The notes under the pieces are model-generated. The model was not told the DNA's origin, ran no database searches, and saw nothing but the letters and a program-made list of their open reading frames with translations. 64,000 nt of DNA from Membranipora membranacea. Its lineage: Eukaryota > Bryozoa > Gymnolaemata > Cheilostomatida > Membraniporidae. The translations under genes were made by a program, and so were the position numbers. The DNA lies in the NCBI GenBank assembly GCA_914767715.1, contig OU612073.1, positions 3,224,001-3,288,000 of the forward strand, read 5' to 3'. Of the stretch, positions 40,801 through 52,479 are shown in pieces; position 1 is the stretch's first letter; the number at the start of each line of letters is the position of its first letter.

Positions 40801-43800
40801 TTCCCTGTTCAATACCAAGAAACTTAACAGAAGTTAACATAACCTTGGCCTTGTAAATAGATCAGTTTCATTGTTTTCCTAACAATAATTATATCTTTAG
40901 CACACATAAAATCTAAAACTGTTTTTGTAATTAGTGATGTATCACACTCACTTATAACTAGCCAGAAACCATACAGTGTGAAAAAGTCAACCAGTGACGG
41001 ATTTTCCTGATGTCATGGATGTTTTCCTCTGATTCACAATTTTGAAATAGTATGAATTAATGATCGATTGACAGGAAAAGGAAAGCATGCGACGGAAGTG
41101 CTAGATTTGCAACAAAGTTTTGGGAAAATTGAATATATAACAGCTTGCTAGAGCAGAGATACTTCCTTTTGGCACTGACTGAAAGACATTCTGCATAATC
41201 TGATAGAGACAGTGATATAGTCATGCTTGATTTTGGCGGGAGGGGGGAGGTTTTGCAGTCCTGACTCATACAAGGGTATTTGAGGCCAGGATTGCGGTTC
41301 ACTGTAATAACACAGCTCACTTCCCATAACAAGGAAATCATAAATAAGGTGATCATAATCATGACCGGAACGATTATGATCTGTTATGTCGCCAAAGTTA
41401 TCACTGAACCTTTCATCGCAGAGTATGAGTGAGAGATGGATGTCATACTGTGTATAACAGGTCACTGCCTGTCCAACAGACAGACAAGTCCTAACTCTCA
41501 TGTGATGATGTATGAGGCTGTCTAATTCTGAGCTATATCACCCTGTGACTACCTAGATCAAGTTTGCTCCATTTTTCCCCTGTTGGAATTGCCCCTCCTC
41601 TACTGTCAGCAGAGGGGGGCAATTGCAACGGGGGGGGGGGGGGGGGAAATGGAGCAAACTTGATCTAGTGACTACCCTAGAGATCATTCATAATCGTAAT
41701 CACATTCACTCATTCTCATTACTTGATGCGAATTCCCACCTTATCTAGTGAGACGCTGTGCTAGCTAACATTTAGACTCTATTTTGTATTCTCTCTTTAT
41801 ATAGACAGCGTGTGAGAACTCAAAGAGATTAGAACCCGGTGATCAGATCATACAGGTTAACGGGCAGTCTGTGGTGAGTATTTGTATGAGACCCCCCCCC
41901 CTCCAAACTTATACCCCGCCTGGCAGCCCCCAAGCCGGGGGAGTGTGGGTATGAGCATGGTTGGTTACCAATCAACCATGTGTTCATGAAATTCATTTAT
42001 TGACATACTTTTATGAACATTCGTAGGTGAATATACATTTTAATGGTATCAGCATCAAGTATATTTTCTGAACTCCAGTTCCAACACCTCCAGCTCTTTA
42101 TCTGATGCTGTGGTACTGATATCATCTATCCAACGAGTCAAACCAAAATCTAATCTGACCACCATTTGATTTGTGGGGTTAAATCTCTCATTTTTCACAC
42201 ACCAGCAGGAATAGTGGTTGGTACTTGGTTACAAAGGGGCCGACTTAAACTGCATGTTTTTCTTGGAAAAGAAATTAAGTTAATCATATAGTGTTCTCTG
42301 TACTTTATTGGCTCAACACAACTCAGCTGCAAGAGAACCGGCTACATTACCACGTGTTTGTGATTCAGCCAATTTGACTTAGGTGTAGGGTGTGAGTGCT
42401 AATGCTGGTTCTCCCTCAAATCCTGTATAGATAAATCCCCATCCAAATGATCGGCTCCTCTAGGGGTGCAGGCTATGGCAATTCCAATATTTCAGCATAT
42501 TTTTGAACTATTAATTGACTATAGTCCCAACTGTGGTTCCAAGGTCGAAAAGTTTTAGCATTTTTTAAGCATTGTTTCTAGCATTTTTATCTATGCAAAT
42601 TTTAAGTTGATTGAGAATAACGAACATACTTTGTTATGCCTCTGAGGATGCCTGGCCGGGTCTAACCTCCAAACACCAAGGCCGTGATGTCACCAAGCAG
42701 TTAAGAACTTTTGAAATTTTAATTAAAATTGTATCCTGGTGCTCACCAAAAAACTTGTTATTCTGAAGTGGATCATTTTTTGCTTTTGAAAAATGTTGGC
42801 AACACCTTTTTTTTGCTAAAATCGGTTTTTGCTTTTCTCAATGGGTTTAGAGAAAAAAGTATGTAACGTATGTTAATACAGATATAGGATGTCAAGAGGG
42901 ATTTCCAGACTTGAGCTATCGATTGCGAAATTATTACAGGCTGTTGTAACAATAAAATAATCTGTGAATTTAATTCACACCATGTGTGGTAATAATGATA
43001 ACCTAGCTAACCTGGATGTAAAACAATTTTCCATTTTTTACTTCAATGATGGATACATGGCACTTTATGGTTCATCCAGTGGCGGATATAAAAGGGTTAT
43101 CCTTTGAGTTGCAGGCTCCGCGTCCCTGTCCCCCCAACCAAATCTGAAGTCTCAAGGTTTGGACTGGTGTGATCAAACGCAGTTAGATCAACACAAAATG
43201 CTTGTTACCATATGATAGAGCATTGGTACCATTACCTCAAATTAACTCGCCCCTACAATATTTTGCTGATCAGCGTCAGAATGCTTCATCCCCCCCTATT
43301 GGGGATCTGAGCCGCCCACGCCAAGCTTTACCTGTGGTTCTCTCTAAGCCTGCCTTACAATCTAACTTTTGTATATAAATCATGGATTTCTGATATTGTA
43401 ATACCATTATGTATATGTCGTCTAGTTACGTAAGGTAAACCGAGAAAAACCACGACAAAGGGATTATTTAATTTATGGTCAAGGTTTCCTTCTCTGTGGT
43501 TACTTAATATTCGTAGAAATTATGCAAGCTCCCAATCTGAGTGACAATATGGGCAAAGGTCTATGTAGACTATGTGTACAGGATTTTGAACCCATTCCAA
43601 AAAACGTCATCATCAGAGGAAGGGTGCAATAAATGCAGCAAAAACCCTGAAAGCTTTCAGGTTAGATACTTAATTGATTGGCAGACTGGTTCAGTTGTTA
43701 GCCGAAATTTTGGGAATCAGATTTAATTTGCATATATTACTGATTATCCAAGCTTTTGTGGTTAGACTCGGCAAGTTCACCCTCTGATGTTCAGCCCATA

Positions 43801-46800
43801 GAGTTATCACATGCTCAAATCACACAGTGTCCTGTGACTCTTCTGTTTTTTTATCGCTTCAACCTGTTATCATGTGTCAAGTCTGGTGCTTTCGGATTAT
43901 CGATAATTAATCAACATTTTGTGGCCTCCTAATCTGACGGGTTACGTGTTTATGGTTCCTACAATCCGTTCAAGACATGATCGCCGTTATAAACGGTACT
44001 GCCAAGGTGTCACAAAAATGTCAAAACTCACAGACAGACATTTTCATCATGGTCTATGCTAATGAACGCCAATATCTCCATATAATGCCACCTTGCAGGC
44101 TTCATATTTAACCCTGGTTATGTATATTTGCAGGTTGGATGGCAGTTGAAAAATGTGGTTAGTGCTCTGAAGGAGAAACCGAAGGAGGTGACCTTGTCGA
44201 TTAAGAAATCACCTCGTCACTTTAGTCTGCAGGCTTTTAATAGGAGACCGAGTCCTAAAAATGTCCTCACTCTGGGTGAAAATCTCAAACAGAGCACATT
44301 ACCCAAGGTAAGTGTGGTAATAGTGGTGCCAATCAAGTCAAGACGCATTGGCCAGATATAGTATTGTAGCGATAAGCACCGAAAGTGCTAGAAATATGTG
44401 TGAGAAAACTACCCAACCCCACCAAACCAGTCCAGTTGGAATATTTTCTTCGCTCAATAAATCATCATAGTTGTTAAAGCTGTTTAAGTTGATTTTGCTG
44501 TTATAGTTAGAATAGTTTGTACTTTGCTATGATGAATTGTAGACAGATACTACACCACAGAGTCGGCTATGGTTATTTGCTCAATTGTATTTTGGTGAAA
44601 GGTTGTAATCAAGCCAACATGATGCTGCGTCATCACAAGAAACACAGATTTTACAAACTATCCCCATTTCGAAAGCTCTTAGGAGTTGTGCTCTTATTGA
44701 ATGTTAAGTTCAGAGAGGGGATAACTCCAAGTTTGAGACATCAAGTTTTATAATCTCTTCAAGTTCTTTCAAGCTTGGAGAGAGGGTTTTGGTTTTTACA
44801 GTTTTTAACAGACAATGTTGAAGTGTTGCTTATGTTCACTGGTTCATGTTTAATCTCATGCTCAGGGGAAGATTCTCAGCCATTAAAATTTGAAATCCCT
44901 GTCTAGAATCAAATAAAAAATCGATCTTTGAGTTCTATTTTCGTCTAAGAATGATTAAACAGCCATTAGTGCAATATTACTCACCTAATCCTTGTTAATA
45001 AGTCTGCTAGTTTTCTCAAAACTTCTAATTCTGATTGCAAAATGGTACCAATGTTCTCTGATCTGTTCAGTTATAGTCTAATTGCTGATTATCCTACTAA
45101 TCTGAAGTACACCTCAAATCCTCAAAAGTAATAAAATTCACCTCCACAAACTACTTTACACAATTCATAATCTGCCCAAACTCTCTCTGTTGTCTTGATA
45201 AGTCAGTTCTACATGCCATGGTGCCTACAAGCTAACCCTACCTTCATAGTTTTAGCCCATAGTATTAGACAAGGTTATATTCCATACAAAGATACATACT
45301 GACTATAATAAAGCTGAACATTATGCAGACAAAGACTATCGTTCTTTGTAAAATGACCCAATTGATGACCCCCAGATCACCACTATTTTGTCCCTGCTTG
45401 CGTATAATTCCCTCACCTTTCACTCGCTCAGCAATAGGCAGTTTAACTACATTATCAATCATTAACTCTTGGGGAAGGCAATGAACCTCAGGCTGGCTAT
45501 TAACGTCAGATTGGTCCATTTCAAGGCCGCTCTCGATGTGGCTGTGGCCATATCCAATGAAAGGAATGTTTTACGTTGATATAAAAATATTGGATTGTCA
45601 CATTCCCCTGATATTGCTGGGAAACCAAAGATTTTTCATTAAGTGATGCTCATGATCGCTTTTTTCTCATGCAACCGTTCATTCCAACATGTTTATTTGA
45701 CCTTCACCTTTGTCCTGTATATCTGTAGAGACTTAGTAAGCATGGATCAGAAGATGGATCGTTTGATGGGAAGCTGAAGTCTTCATCTATAGGAGAACCT
45801 CCTGCTACAGTACATACGACCTCAGATATACCCAGTCCAAGGTAGGTGAAAATCCAGGAATGGATAAGGCTGTACTTACAACTAATTACTAAGTTAGATC
45901 ACTACTGCACGGAGATTGGTTACAGAGTGGAAAGCGGTGTACCAGAGTGGAAAATAAAACTGATAAATCTCTTTACATTAAAACCGGTTCTAACGGATTC
46001 AGATATTAGGCTCCTAGAGAAAAAATTTGATTTGAACTTGCAAACTTAGCTTATCAATTCATGATTAACCAACTTACAACATCATAGTATGGAGTTGTTT
46101 GCTCAAATATTATACATTTATATACATTTAACCATAGACAAAATACATTTAACACTGAGCTGACAACTGCAACAACCATATAACTATACTTGGCTTTTCA
46201 AAGTAACATTCATGTACTTTCGCGCTGTCTTCTCTTGTTCAAGTTTCTTCTAAGTTTTCTCATGAAAACCCCCCACCATCTTGCAACTGTAATATTATAG
46301 TACAATAAATCTTGTATTGTCCTTGATAACAAGCCCAGCCAGTGCAAACATATCATGCAAACCCTGATTAATTGCAGCATGATGAACCTCACAATAGAAA
46401 TGACATAATATTTAATAAAAATAATTATTAAATCATATATATTATCAGGTTCATAAACTCATCAAAGCACAATCTATAAAGGTTTTAATAATGAATATAA
46501 TATAATTAATAATTGTGTTTATCTAGCTGCGGAAATTAAAAACTGATTATTATCTGACACACACTGAGATTCAAACTAGTATGGCGCAGGCAGGGAGTTC
46601 TGCTTAGTACTACTGTTGAGTTATATCAGTGCTCGAACAGTTGCATGGGGAGGGGGGCTTTTGACCTTTTACTATCCACCACCTTCTTTTAAATGCGGGC
46701 TCTGTAGTAGTCGAGCAGCGCAATGACCCTGAGTACCATTTAAGTAGTGCTCAAATCACTATCGAGCATGCTTGTAGTCACTAACCTAGAAAAGTTAAGG

Positions 46801-48152
46801 ATTTTGCAGGTGGGAATGCGCGCCTTTTCGCATCGGTTTGAAATAGATGGCGAGCTAACATCAACTCTATACTCCTCAGAAGGGCCAGAAATAAGTTCAT
46901 AGTCCGTGGTGGATTGTAGAGGGTTCTCAGGTGTGAAGGGAAACTCAGATAGCATAGCAGATAGATGTAATTACCTGTCAAAAGTTAGATCACTCGTTCG
47001 TTCGATATTAGATCTACAAATTGAAAGTTTTCATTATTAGTGTCAACCATGAAACTACTGGCACTGTTACACATCTGTCAATTTGCCGTTTCTTTGTCAT
47101 TGTAGTGCTTTCGATGATGTGTTCTCGCCCTCCTCGACGGACACCGACTCGATAGTAGTGGGATTAACTCCCCCTGTATTATACGATGATAGCCCAGAGA
47201 GAAGGTCTACTATGAACGGAGATGTCAGCAAACCCAGACCTGTCATACTCGTCAACGATAAATCCATGCCTTCAGACCTGCCATGTAATCCAGCAGGTGA
47301 GAGAATTGAAAATTTTAACCTGTTGACTCGCTTGTCTACCCATAGTCTGATGTTAAAACCCCAATATTGTTATCATTGCATTGGAGAAAACCGCCCAACA
47401 ATATACAATATACAATTTACTTTGGTCTCTGCACTCAAACTGTTGCTTCCAACAAGATACCGCCCCTCTCTCCACCCAGGCTTTGTTGAAAGAAACAGCT
47501 GTTGAATATGCCATATGGTTTGAATGACATATTATATGACATGCGACATACAGTAACTATAACATATACTGATATATGACATGGGAATATACATCATTCC
47601 CTCAATGCAGCTCAATTTTCAGGTCATTGATTTCAATATTATCACCGCAATATTTCAAAAAGTGCATAATTGGATACGCTACAACAAACCTTATCGATTT
47701 GACTGCTGCAAAGGTGAGTTGTTTGTACCACACTGACATAGAGACTACGCTATTAGCATGTATATCTCTGATGGTTGGGGTCAATTTAGTACGAGTACCT
47801 AACATATACCCGCCCCTAATCGGTAAACTTGAATTCGGGTCGGCACACCAAATTCCTTGTGATGATAATCATGCTAAGTGACTTAGTTCACTCTCCATCG
47901 ATCAGGGATATACATGGAAACGTATATCATGTGATCAGCTGTTGGAAAAGTATTACAGCGGTCACATCTCTTGTCTTGACCATCGTTGTAGAAGGAGGAG
48001 GAGGAGTGACGGTGACAACCAGCGGTAAGAAGGAGATACTGAGTACTTTTCATGTGGTTAAATCCACACCGGAGTTACGTACTCCTGACAATGAACAGGA
48101 TGTGAATGACATGTGGAGTAATCCTAACATGACTGACGATGGGAAAACTTGA
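28833..48152 (+). CDS. CNKSR: Connector enhancer of KSR (CNK) scaffold, SAM-CRIC-PDZ, 11 exons
   Basis: CNK proteins scaffold Ras/RAF/KSR signalling at membranes. Exons: 28833-28911, 29549-29712, 30159-30349, 34303-34453, 38430-38546, 40366-40425, 41805-41873, 44134-44307, 45729-45841, 47106-47296 and 47992-48152. All have GT/AG ends and matching phases, giving 489 residues. The SAM domain (about 11-78) shows W..EQVSAWIKGLDG, LTNLGVKKVGHQEILLDAVE; human CNK2 has DLGVSRIGHQELILEAVD. The CRIC region follows at about 82-190 (VQSLKEMISWLG). The PDZ domain spans about 215-300: GIQLQSTHRGVHTIKLI, LEPGDQIIQVNGQSV and VGWQLKNVVSALKEKP. After this comes a Ser/Pro-rich tail with SPSSTDTDS. Two start ATGs are in frame, 28833 and 28845; a stop lies upstream at 28818. 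The last exon is weaker than the rest. No PH domain, usual for the family, was found. Confidence 0.85.
30038..30111. repeat. Small inverted repeat, family D
   Basis: TAGCCTGTCTTGGCAAG at the left faces CTTGTCAAGACAGGCTA at the right, a 17-base arm with one mismatch and about 40 bp between. It sits in a CNK intron, about 50 bp upstream of the exon at 30159. Confidence 0.65.
31121..31170. repeat. Family C mini-palindrome, copy 1
   Basis: ATCACAGAGTAAGAATATAT is followed by CTGTRTCTGTATC repeats and CTCTGTGATA. It belongs to a set of about 40-50 bp palindromes ending in TATCACAGAGTAAGGATA. Confidence 0.5.
31609..31708. mobile_element. Family B MITE, copy 1
   Basis: It begins TTAAGTGCTCAAACTGTGCT, then GCTGG and TTTCATTTTCAA as in copy 2, and ends near GACAGTTTAAAC. 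The right arm is poorly preserved. Confidence 0.5.
34434..34560. repeat. 27-bp tandem repeat that includes a CNK splice donor
   Basis: The unit TATATACTCAATAAG plus GTAAGTGTAACG (27 bp) is repeated. It covers the last five codons of CNK exon 4 and its donor. Donor-like sites AAG/GTAAGTG occur at 34454, 34508 and 34555; the second unit carries ATAAGTG at 34481. The site at 34508 lies exactly 54 bp (18 codons) downstream and keeps the frame. The site at 34555 lies 101 bp downstream and breaks it. Confidence 0.85.
35217..35264. repeat. Short hairpin repeat in CNK intron
   Basis: CTCCACATCACC then TTGATA faces TATCAAGGTGATGTGGAG, with an 8-11 base loop. The arms match except for a three-base insertion. 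Flanking bases also pair partly, so it may be the core of a larger MITE. Confidence 0.6.
37285..37342. repeat. 29-bp tandem duplication
   Basis: CCTGTTAAACTTAAATGGCA at 37285 recurs as CCGGTTAAACTTAAATGGCG at 37314. There are two adjacent copies in a CNK intron. Confidence 0.7.
37460..37496. repeat. Family C mini-palindrome, copy 2
   Basis: AACACAGAGTAAGGATATAT is followed by CCTTTTCCTTGTGATCA; the halves are inverted copies. Confidence 0.55.
37633..37674. repeat. Family C mini-palindrome, copy 3
   Basis: GATCACAGAGTGAGGATATA faces CCTTTCCTTACTCTGTGATA. This is the cleanest copy, with a centre of only a few bases. Confidence 0.65.
37731..38431. repeat. Three diverged tandem copies ending at a CNK splice acceptor
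   Basis: Three blocks start with a GTGTACAGCAA-like motif (37738, about 38018 and 38247), followed by ACAAATCTAGGATATGGATG or a relative and a C/T-rich tract. Each is then followed by TTTGT(C/T)TTTTCATT or a relative. Block one ends with ATATTTGTCGCAGCTGGCAG at about 37984-38003. Block three ends with ATATTTGTGACAGCTGGCAG at the real acceptor of CNK exon 5 (38430). Block one therefore carries a decayed copy of this splice site and the first codons. Confidence 0.7.
37806..37874. repeat. CTCTACACCC-type simple repeat
   Basis: Imperfect repeats of CCCCTCTCTACA and CCCCTCTACA run through this pyrimidine-rich tract, inside the first block of the tandem array around 37731-38431. Confidence 0.7.
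38580..38704. mobile_element. Family B MITE, copy 2 (best preserved)
   Basis: TTTAAGTTGTCAAACTGTGC at the left faces CAGCACAGTTTAAGCTC at the right. Inside, ATAGCTGGTAGTAACATTTC faces GAAATGCTACTACCAGCTAT. The whole unit is a near-complete hairpin. It lies about 35 bp downstream of CNK exon 5. Confidence 0.75.
39025..39132. mobile_element. Family B MITE, copy 3
   Basis: It begins TTAAGTGCTCAAACACAGCC and ends TAGAGTTTGAGCACTGAACT. The ends pair as an inverted repeat and the middle has diverged. Confidence 0.55.
41554..41667. mobile_element. Family A palindromic MITE, copy 5, with a long G run
   Basis: It begins TAGATCAAGTTTGCTCCA and ends TGGAGCAAACTTGATCTA, a perfect 18-base inverted repeat. 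Inside, GAATTGCCCCTCCTCTACTG faces CAGAGGGGGGCAATTGCAAC. A run of about 17 G bases lies in the right arm at about 41631-41646. It lies in a CNK intron, about 140 bp upstream of the exon at 41805. Confidence 0.8.
47623..47713 (+). other. Candidate alternative CNK exon
   Basis: The acceptor TTTTCAG and donor AAAG/GTGAGT flank an open 30-codon stretch, VIDFNIITAIFQ, then KVHNWIRYNKPYRFDCCK. It starts in phase 0 and ends in phase 1, so it does not fit between exons 10 and 11. It could replace exons 9 and 10, because exon 8 ends in phase 0 and exon 11 starts in phase 1. I do not recognise the peptide. It may be a chance frame. Confidence 0.25.
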
Positions 48153-49825
48153 GAGGTGAGCTATTAAAATGTGGACCGGTTGTTACAAACAAATGAAAAA
48201 ATGATTCTAAGTGGGAAGTGGCTTTGCTGGTTATATAGCATAGAGGCATCCAGCATGTAATTATTGAAAGTTCCGGGTAAGGAAACATCTGCAGACCATG
48301 GACTGAAACATTCTCAGCTGCTTGTCAACTGAAGAGAAATTGACTTTAGAGGTAGAAACTTTTTGCAGCTAACCCCTAGGGATATATGACATGTGATACT
48401 TTATTTGATCAAAATTTCAACAACAAAACTCTATTTCTTAATTAAGTCTGATTACATGGCTCGTTTGACTACCTCAGCCAGTCTGCTACTGTGCAACATA
48501 CTGTTGCAGAGGATATGAAATCTGATGAACAGTATATTGAGTAGATTGAGTAAATGTGTATATACTGTTACTTGTGTACTGAGTATCGAAATGATCTCCT
48601 AGTGGCCTGTCTCGGTATGTTAACTGCCAACCTCACCTGGTTGAAGACAATTCTAATGAACCCCTTGACCTCTCAAACTCCTTTTGAAACAGCAACTCCC
48701 TGCTTGTACCTTACATGGAGAGTTTTCCAGACTGCTCGTCGGGAGTTGTCCTCCCCCCACAAGGTACTTTTTTATACACACTGCATAGGATGGTCAATGG
48801 TCATGGTGGAATGACGTACATCAACAGCTGACTGACTCGGCACTGCGTAACAAAGTAATGGGGACATTGTTCGGAAAATAATTTTAATATGTGCCACCTT
48901 ATTTATCTCAATATATGCCGGTTTTTATGACAAATTTCTTGAAATTTCGTCAATTGTTTTATCACAGAAATTGAGATGAATCAGTCTTTGAACCCTAATT
49001 GTTTCAATGCACCATATCTTTAGAGTTTTCAAGGGTACAGCTGCTTAATCTAAAAGAAATTTTGACAAACAATATAATTATGTCTCTTCAGATATACTCA
49101 TTATTTTCTTTAGGTTCATAGAGTGCCAAAAAGAGAAGGGGACAATAACTGATGGCTTATTCCTAGTAACATGTTTGGTGCAGTTTACCATGACTTACAT
49201 TTTAATCAATTCCCTAATAATCAGACCCAAAAGGCAATCAAGTAGACTTTGGCTTGCTTTTGCCAGAGGTATTTCTTGCTGGCCTCCATATAACAGTTTA
49301 CGTGAGCTAGAAACGCCGTTCTTAGTAACTTTGACTGAGTTTTTTTCTTTTAGATGATGCTGGCGGTTCAACGAATGTCCTGTTTTTGGCAATGATGGTC
49401 GGACACAGATCGTTTCTGTGATTCTAACATACCACAGTTCACCTTTAAGGCCAGGTCAATGCCCTGTCGGCGCTCATATAATAAATAATGACTTTCATGA
49501 GAATCTGTTTGATGTTTTTTGTTACTTGGTAACATGAAGGTGATATTGATGCCCTTTTTAGAAGAGCATATTGACGTTTGAATATTTATGGTTTGCTATG
49601 ACACTATTGATGTGAGTAATTTAATTTATGGGAGATAGACAAAATATATTTTTATCTTTTTACTACACAGTTGCAGCTTATGGCTACGTTTTTGAATAAT
49701 TTGAAACACTCTTCTGTTTTTTTCTTCTTCTGCCCATTGTAAACTCAAACCACTCGTACTTTACTGGATGACTAAAGATTGCCAACTCAATAATACTATC
49801 AGGCCCCATATCACCCAGTCGTTTC

Positions 49826-49930
49826 TAGATCAAGTTTGATCCATTTTGCCTGAATTCAATTAGCTCCCCCTTTGCCTTGTCAGTAGAAGGGGCAACTCCG
49901 AAAGAAGACAAACTGGATTAAACTTGGTCA
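49826..49930. mobile_element. Family A palindromic MITE, copy 6
   Basis: It begins TAGATCAAGTTTGATCC then GCCTGAATTC, followed by AGCTCCCCCTTTGCC. The opposite arm is GGGGCAACTCCGAAAG then AAACTTGGTCA. It lies downstream of the CNK stop at 48150-48152. Confidence 0.65.
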
Positions 49931-51486
49931 TTTCAGTCAAATGTTGACCTCAGAGGGGACAATTTGTCTCAATCCGCTACATGTTTGCCAGTTTTTAACA
50001 TGGGGTGATTATGATGTTCACACCCAGATAACGACGTGGGAGTTCGCTAATATATCTGACTTGATGGTTTATTTACATATTGTACTGTTATATATAATTG
50101 TAAAATGCAATTGCATGTGTACTAATTATTATGGTTTGTTTTTATACAATGTCCAATTTATTTAGAACAAAGACTAGTTGTTTTTTATGGGTAGTCAATT
50201 TGGCTACCATCCATTGTGCTTATGAACAAAAACTTAAACGATTACATAAAAACGAACAATATTAGTGTCAGCATAATTTCATTGTTTTTTGTTTACATCG
50301 AAAGTTTTTTGTACATTATTAAAAGGTAGTAAATTAAATCAGTTGGGCTTCCTTTGTTTATTATATAAGCCAATATGCACCGTATCGACTTATCTAGCCC
50401 GCTGTTATGCATGTATGTACTGTATATACCCAATAAATATGCAGTAGTTGTCTGCAGTCTCACTCTTAACTGCTCTCTTATTTTTAAAGTTTCTCTTGTT
50501 TTGGGTTCCTTATTATATTGCAAAGAATATATACATTTAATTGAATTAGTTTTATTCCAAAAAACGTGAAACTGCATTAAAATAGTATTAAGTATTTGTG
50601 TAATTGACTCATGAGCTTGCTGTAGAGCGTATATTTGGGTGATTACTGTCCAATCTAAGCATCTCAATACTACAAATTGGTGCGTATTGTTGGATTGGGA
50701 ATTCATAAGACTGGTTGGGTTTGTATGGTGTAGGTGCCACACTGATGGATATTGCCGTCTTGGGAGAAATATTATTATCTTCTATGACACAGGTGAGCAT
50801 ATTTATGGTTTAGATTCTCTTAAGAATTAACTGTTGACATGAACCTATATCGACTGTATAAAGACTTGGAATTTGTGGTAATCTTAGGGCTGTTTTTGCC
50901 TGCAGGTATGTTTTTTGACACATTGCTATTTGCTTCTACTGAAATGTCAAGTTTTCGTTTATCTCATAGAGTTATGAGTCAAACAAGCTCTAAATCGTTT
51001 CTGTAACATTGTTTAATTTGTTTAATTGTTCTATTCCATCGGGTCAGAATAGTTGGTTTGGGTCCCGCATGGATTAGTTCTTGAAATGAATAAGTGGCAT
51101 AACTATTCCTGACTGTAATGACCTTATGATCTAATGGAATTGTACAGTCGGACAATGCTGTGCGGTAGATCTTTGCATTTGGTGTTTCGGTTTGGTAATG
51201 CACCTGAAGCGATTAATAGCTCGAGACGGCTATAAATTAAGAAATTGGCGGTATAGTTTTTTCGGTCAATGCTATTCATCAAACACGATTAGCGATCATC
51301 TTGTGTAATCGGGATGTTTTAGTGATGCGAGTCCTCGCTAGTGACATGACCGAATAGTTGTCCGTGGTAATAATACATAATCATATTGTGAGCAAGGCGG
51401 AAAATGACAGGTTTGAGGACATACTCAAAAAGAGTGATTTGGCCGTTTGTTTGCTTTATAGTTCCTGAGAAGTTTTTTAAAAGGTG

Positions 51487-51543
51487 TTTGTTGGTTTGTT
51501 GGTTTGTTGGTTTGTTGGTTTGTTGGTTTGTTCATTCATTCAT
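51487..51543. repeat. TTGGTTTG octamer repeat followed by CATT repeat
   Basis: The eight-base unit TTGGTTTG runs for about six copies, then CATTCATTCAT. It lies 15 bp before the ATG of the candidate exon at 51558. Confidence 0.95.
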
Positions 51544-51557
51544 AACCGTGTTGCGAA

Positions 51558-51660
51558 ATGTTTGTTCAAGTTTTAGCGAACACGATTGGTATTTCCGCCT
51601 CGGATGAACAGCTCTATACTGTTATGCTTTGTATCGTTCTCGGTCGGTTAGCTTTTTGGA
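51558..51660 (+). other. Possible first exon of an MBOAT-type acyltransferase, unsupported downstream
   Basis: An ATG frame of 34 codons contains VQVLANTIGISASDEQ and then a hydrophobic segment ending LGRLAFW, followed by a good donor, A/GTAGGT. The pattern resembles the start of MBOAT lysophospholipid acyltransferases as I recall them (LSELLGIPLDQ, then a membrane segment ending AAFWFR). No further MBOAT exon, and no WHG active-site motif, was found before the next gene. It may be a chance frame, a relic or the start of a gene with a very long first intron. Confidence 0.2.
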
Positions 51661-52428
51661 GTAGGTGTTGCCTCGCTGTATCTGATTTCATATCGAGACG
51701 CTTGGAGGAATTGATTAGCACAATGCTAAGCCATCTAAAGTACTATCTTGTTGTGGTTTATGGTAACATAATCTCAATATCCATGTTCTGTGTACCTTTA
51801 GAAGGTGTCATTGGTCTAATCTAGAGGTAACTAAACTTAGCTCTCTCAACGTATAAAATTAGGTTAGGCTTGGGGGAGGGTAGGAGGTTGAAAGATGTAG
51901 GACAATGTAAAGCTCCATATTTTGTGTACTCAAGATGGGGTTGTTGTTGCTTTTTAGACATGTTTAACTTTACGTATATTTGTAAGGGAAGGTGAACAAA
52001 TGGATACATTTTAACTGCTGTCTTTTCTTAGCTTGTTCTGTTATCATTTATAGAGTTACAACAGCAATAATGGGTACCAGAATAGGCCAAGTATGAATCA
52101 AAATAGAAACAATATTATTTCCTGTGCTGAGGTAATACAGTAACCTAATGCCAACTTTTTACAAGAAAAACTTGTATACAGTATGGAGTTCCTTTCCAGA
52201 CAGACAGACCGGGCACTGTCCTCCTCTTCTGTGACCTGTGATGACATGGTACAATGTATGACTTGCTGAAATATAACTGTAGAGTCAAATGTTGGTGTGT
52301 GCAGGATGAGTGGGAATGGTGATTTAGTGCATTTAAAACTGATTTATGGTGAGTTTCTAAGATGATCTCACGTATTCGATTGAACCAATTCCATGTGAGA
52401 AGCTGTGACCAGGGACGACCCTAGATAT

Positions 52429-52479
52429 TAAGACAGAGTAAGGATATATCCTTAGACTTATTATTCTGTGTCTGTGATA
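52429..52479. repeat. Family C mini-palindrome, copy 4
   Basis: TTAAGACAGAGTAAGGATAT then ATCCTTAGACTTATTATTC and TGTGTCTGTGATAT. It has the same arm as the copies at 37460 and 37633. Confidence 0.45.

Noticed and set aside
49353-49400. Strong acceptor-like site after the CNK stop
   Set aside because: The frame downstream ends within about 22 codons in the only protein-like phase and cannot join exon 11 in phase. At most it is a 3' UTR exon.
50737-50791. Possible exon between GTGTAG and ACAG/GTGAGC
   Set aside because: Splice-like ends are present, but the phase fits no CNK neighbour and the peptide is not recognisable.
52179-52248. Possible short exon starting MEFLSRQTDRALSSSS
   Set aside because: The donor (GTACAA) is poor, there is no phase-matched partner and no family match.
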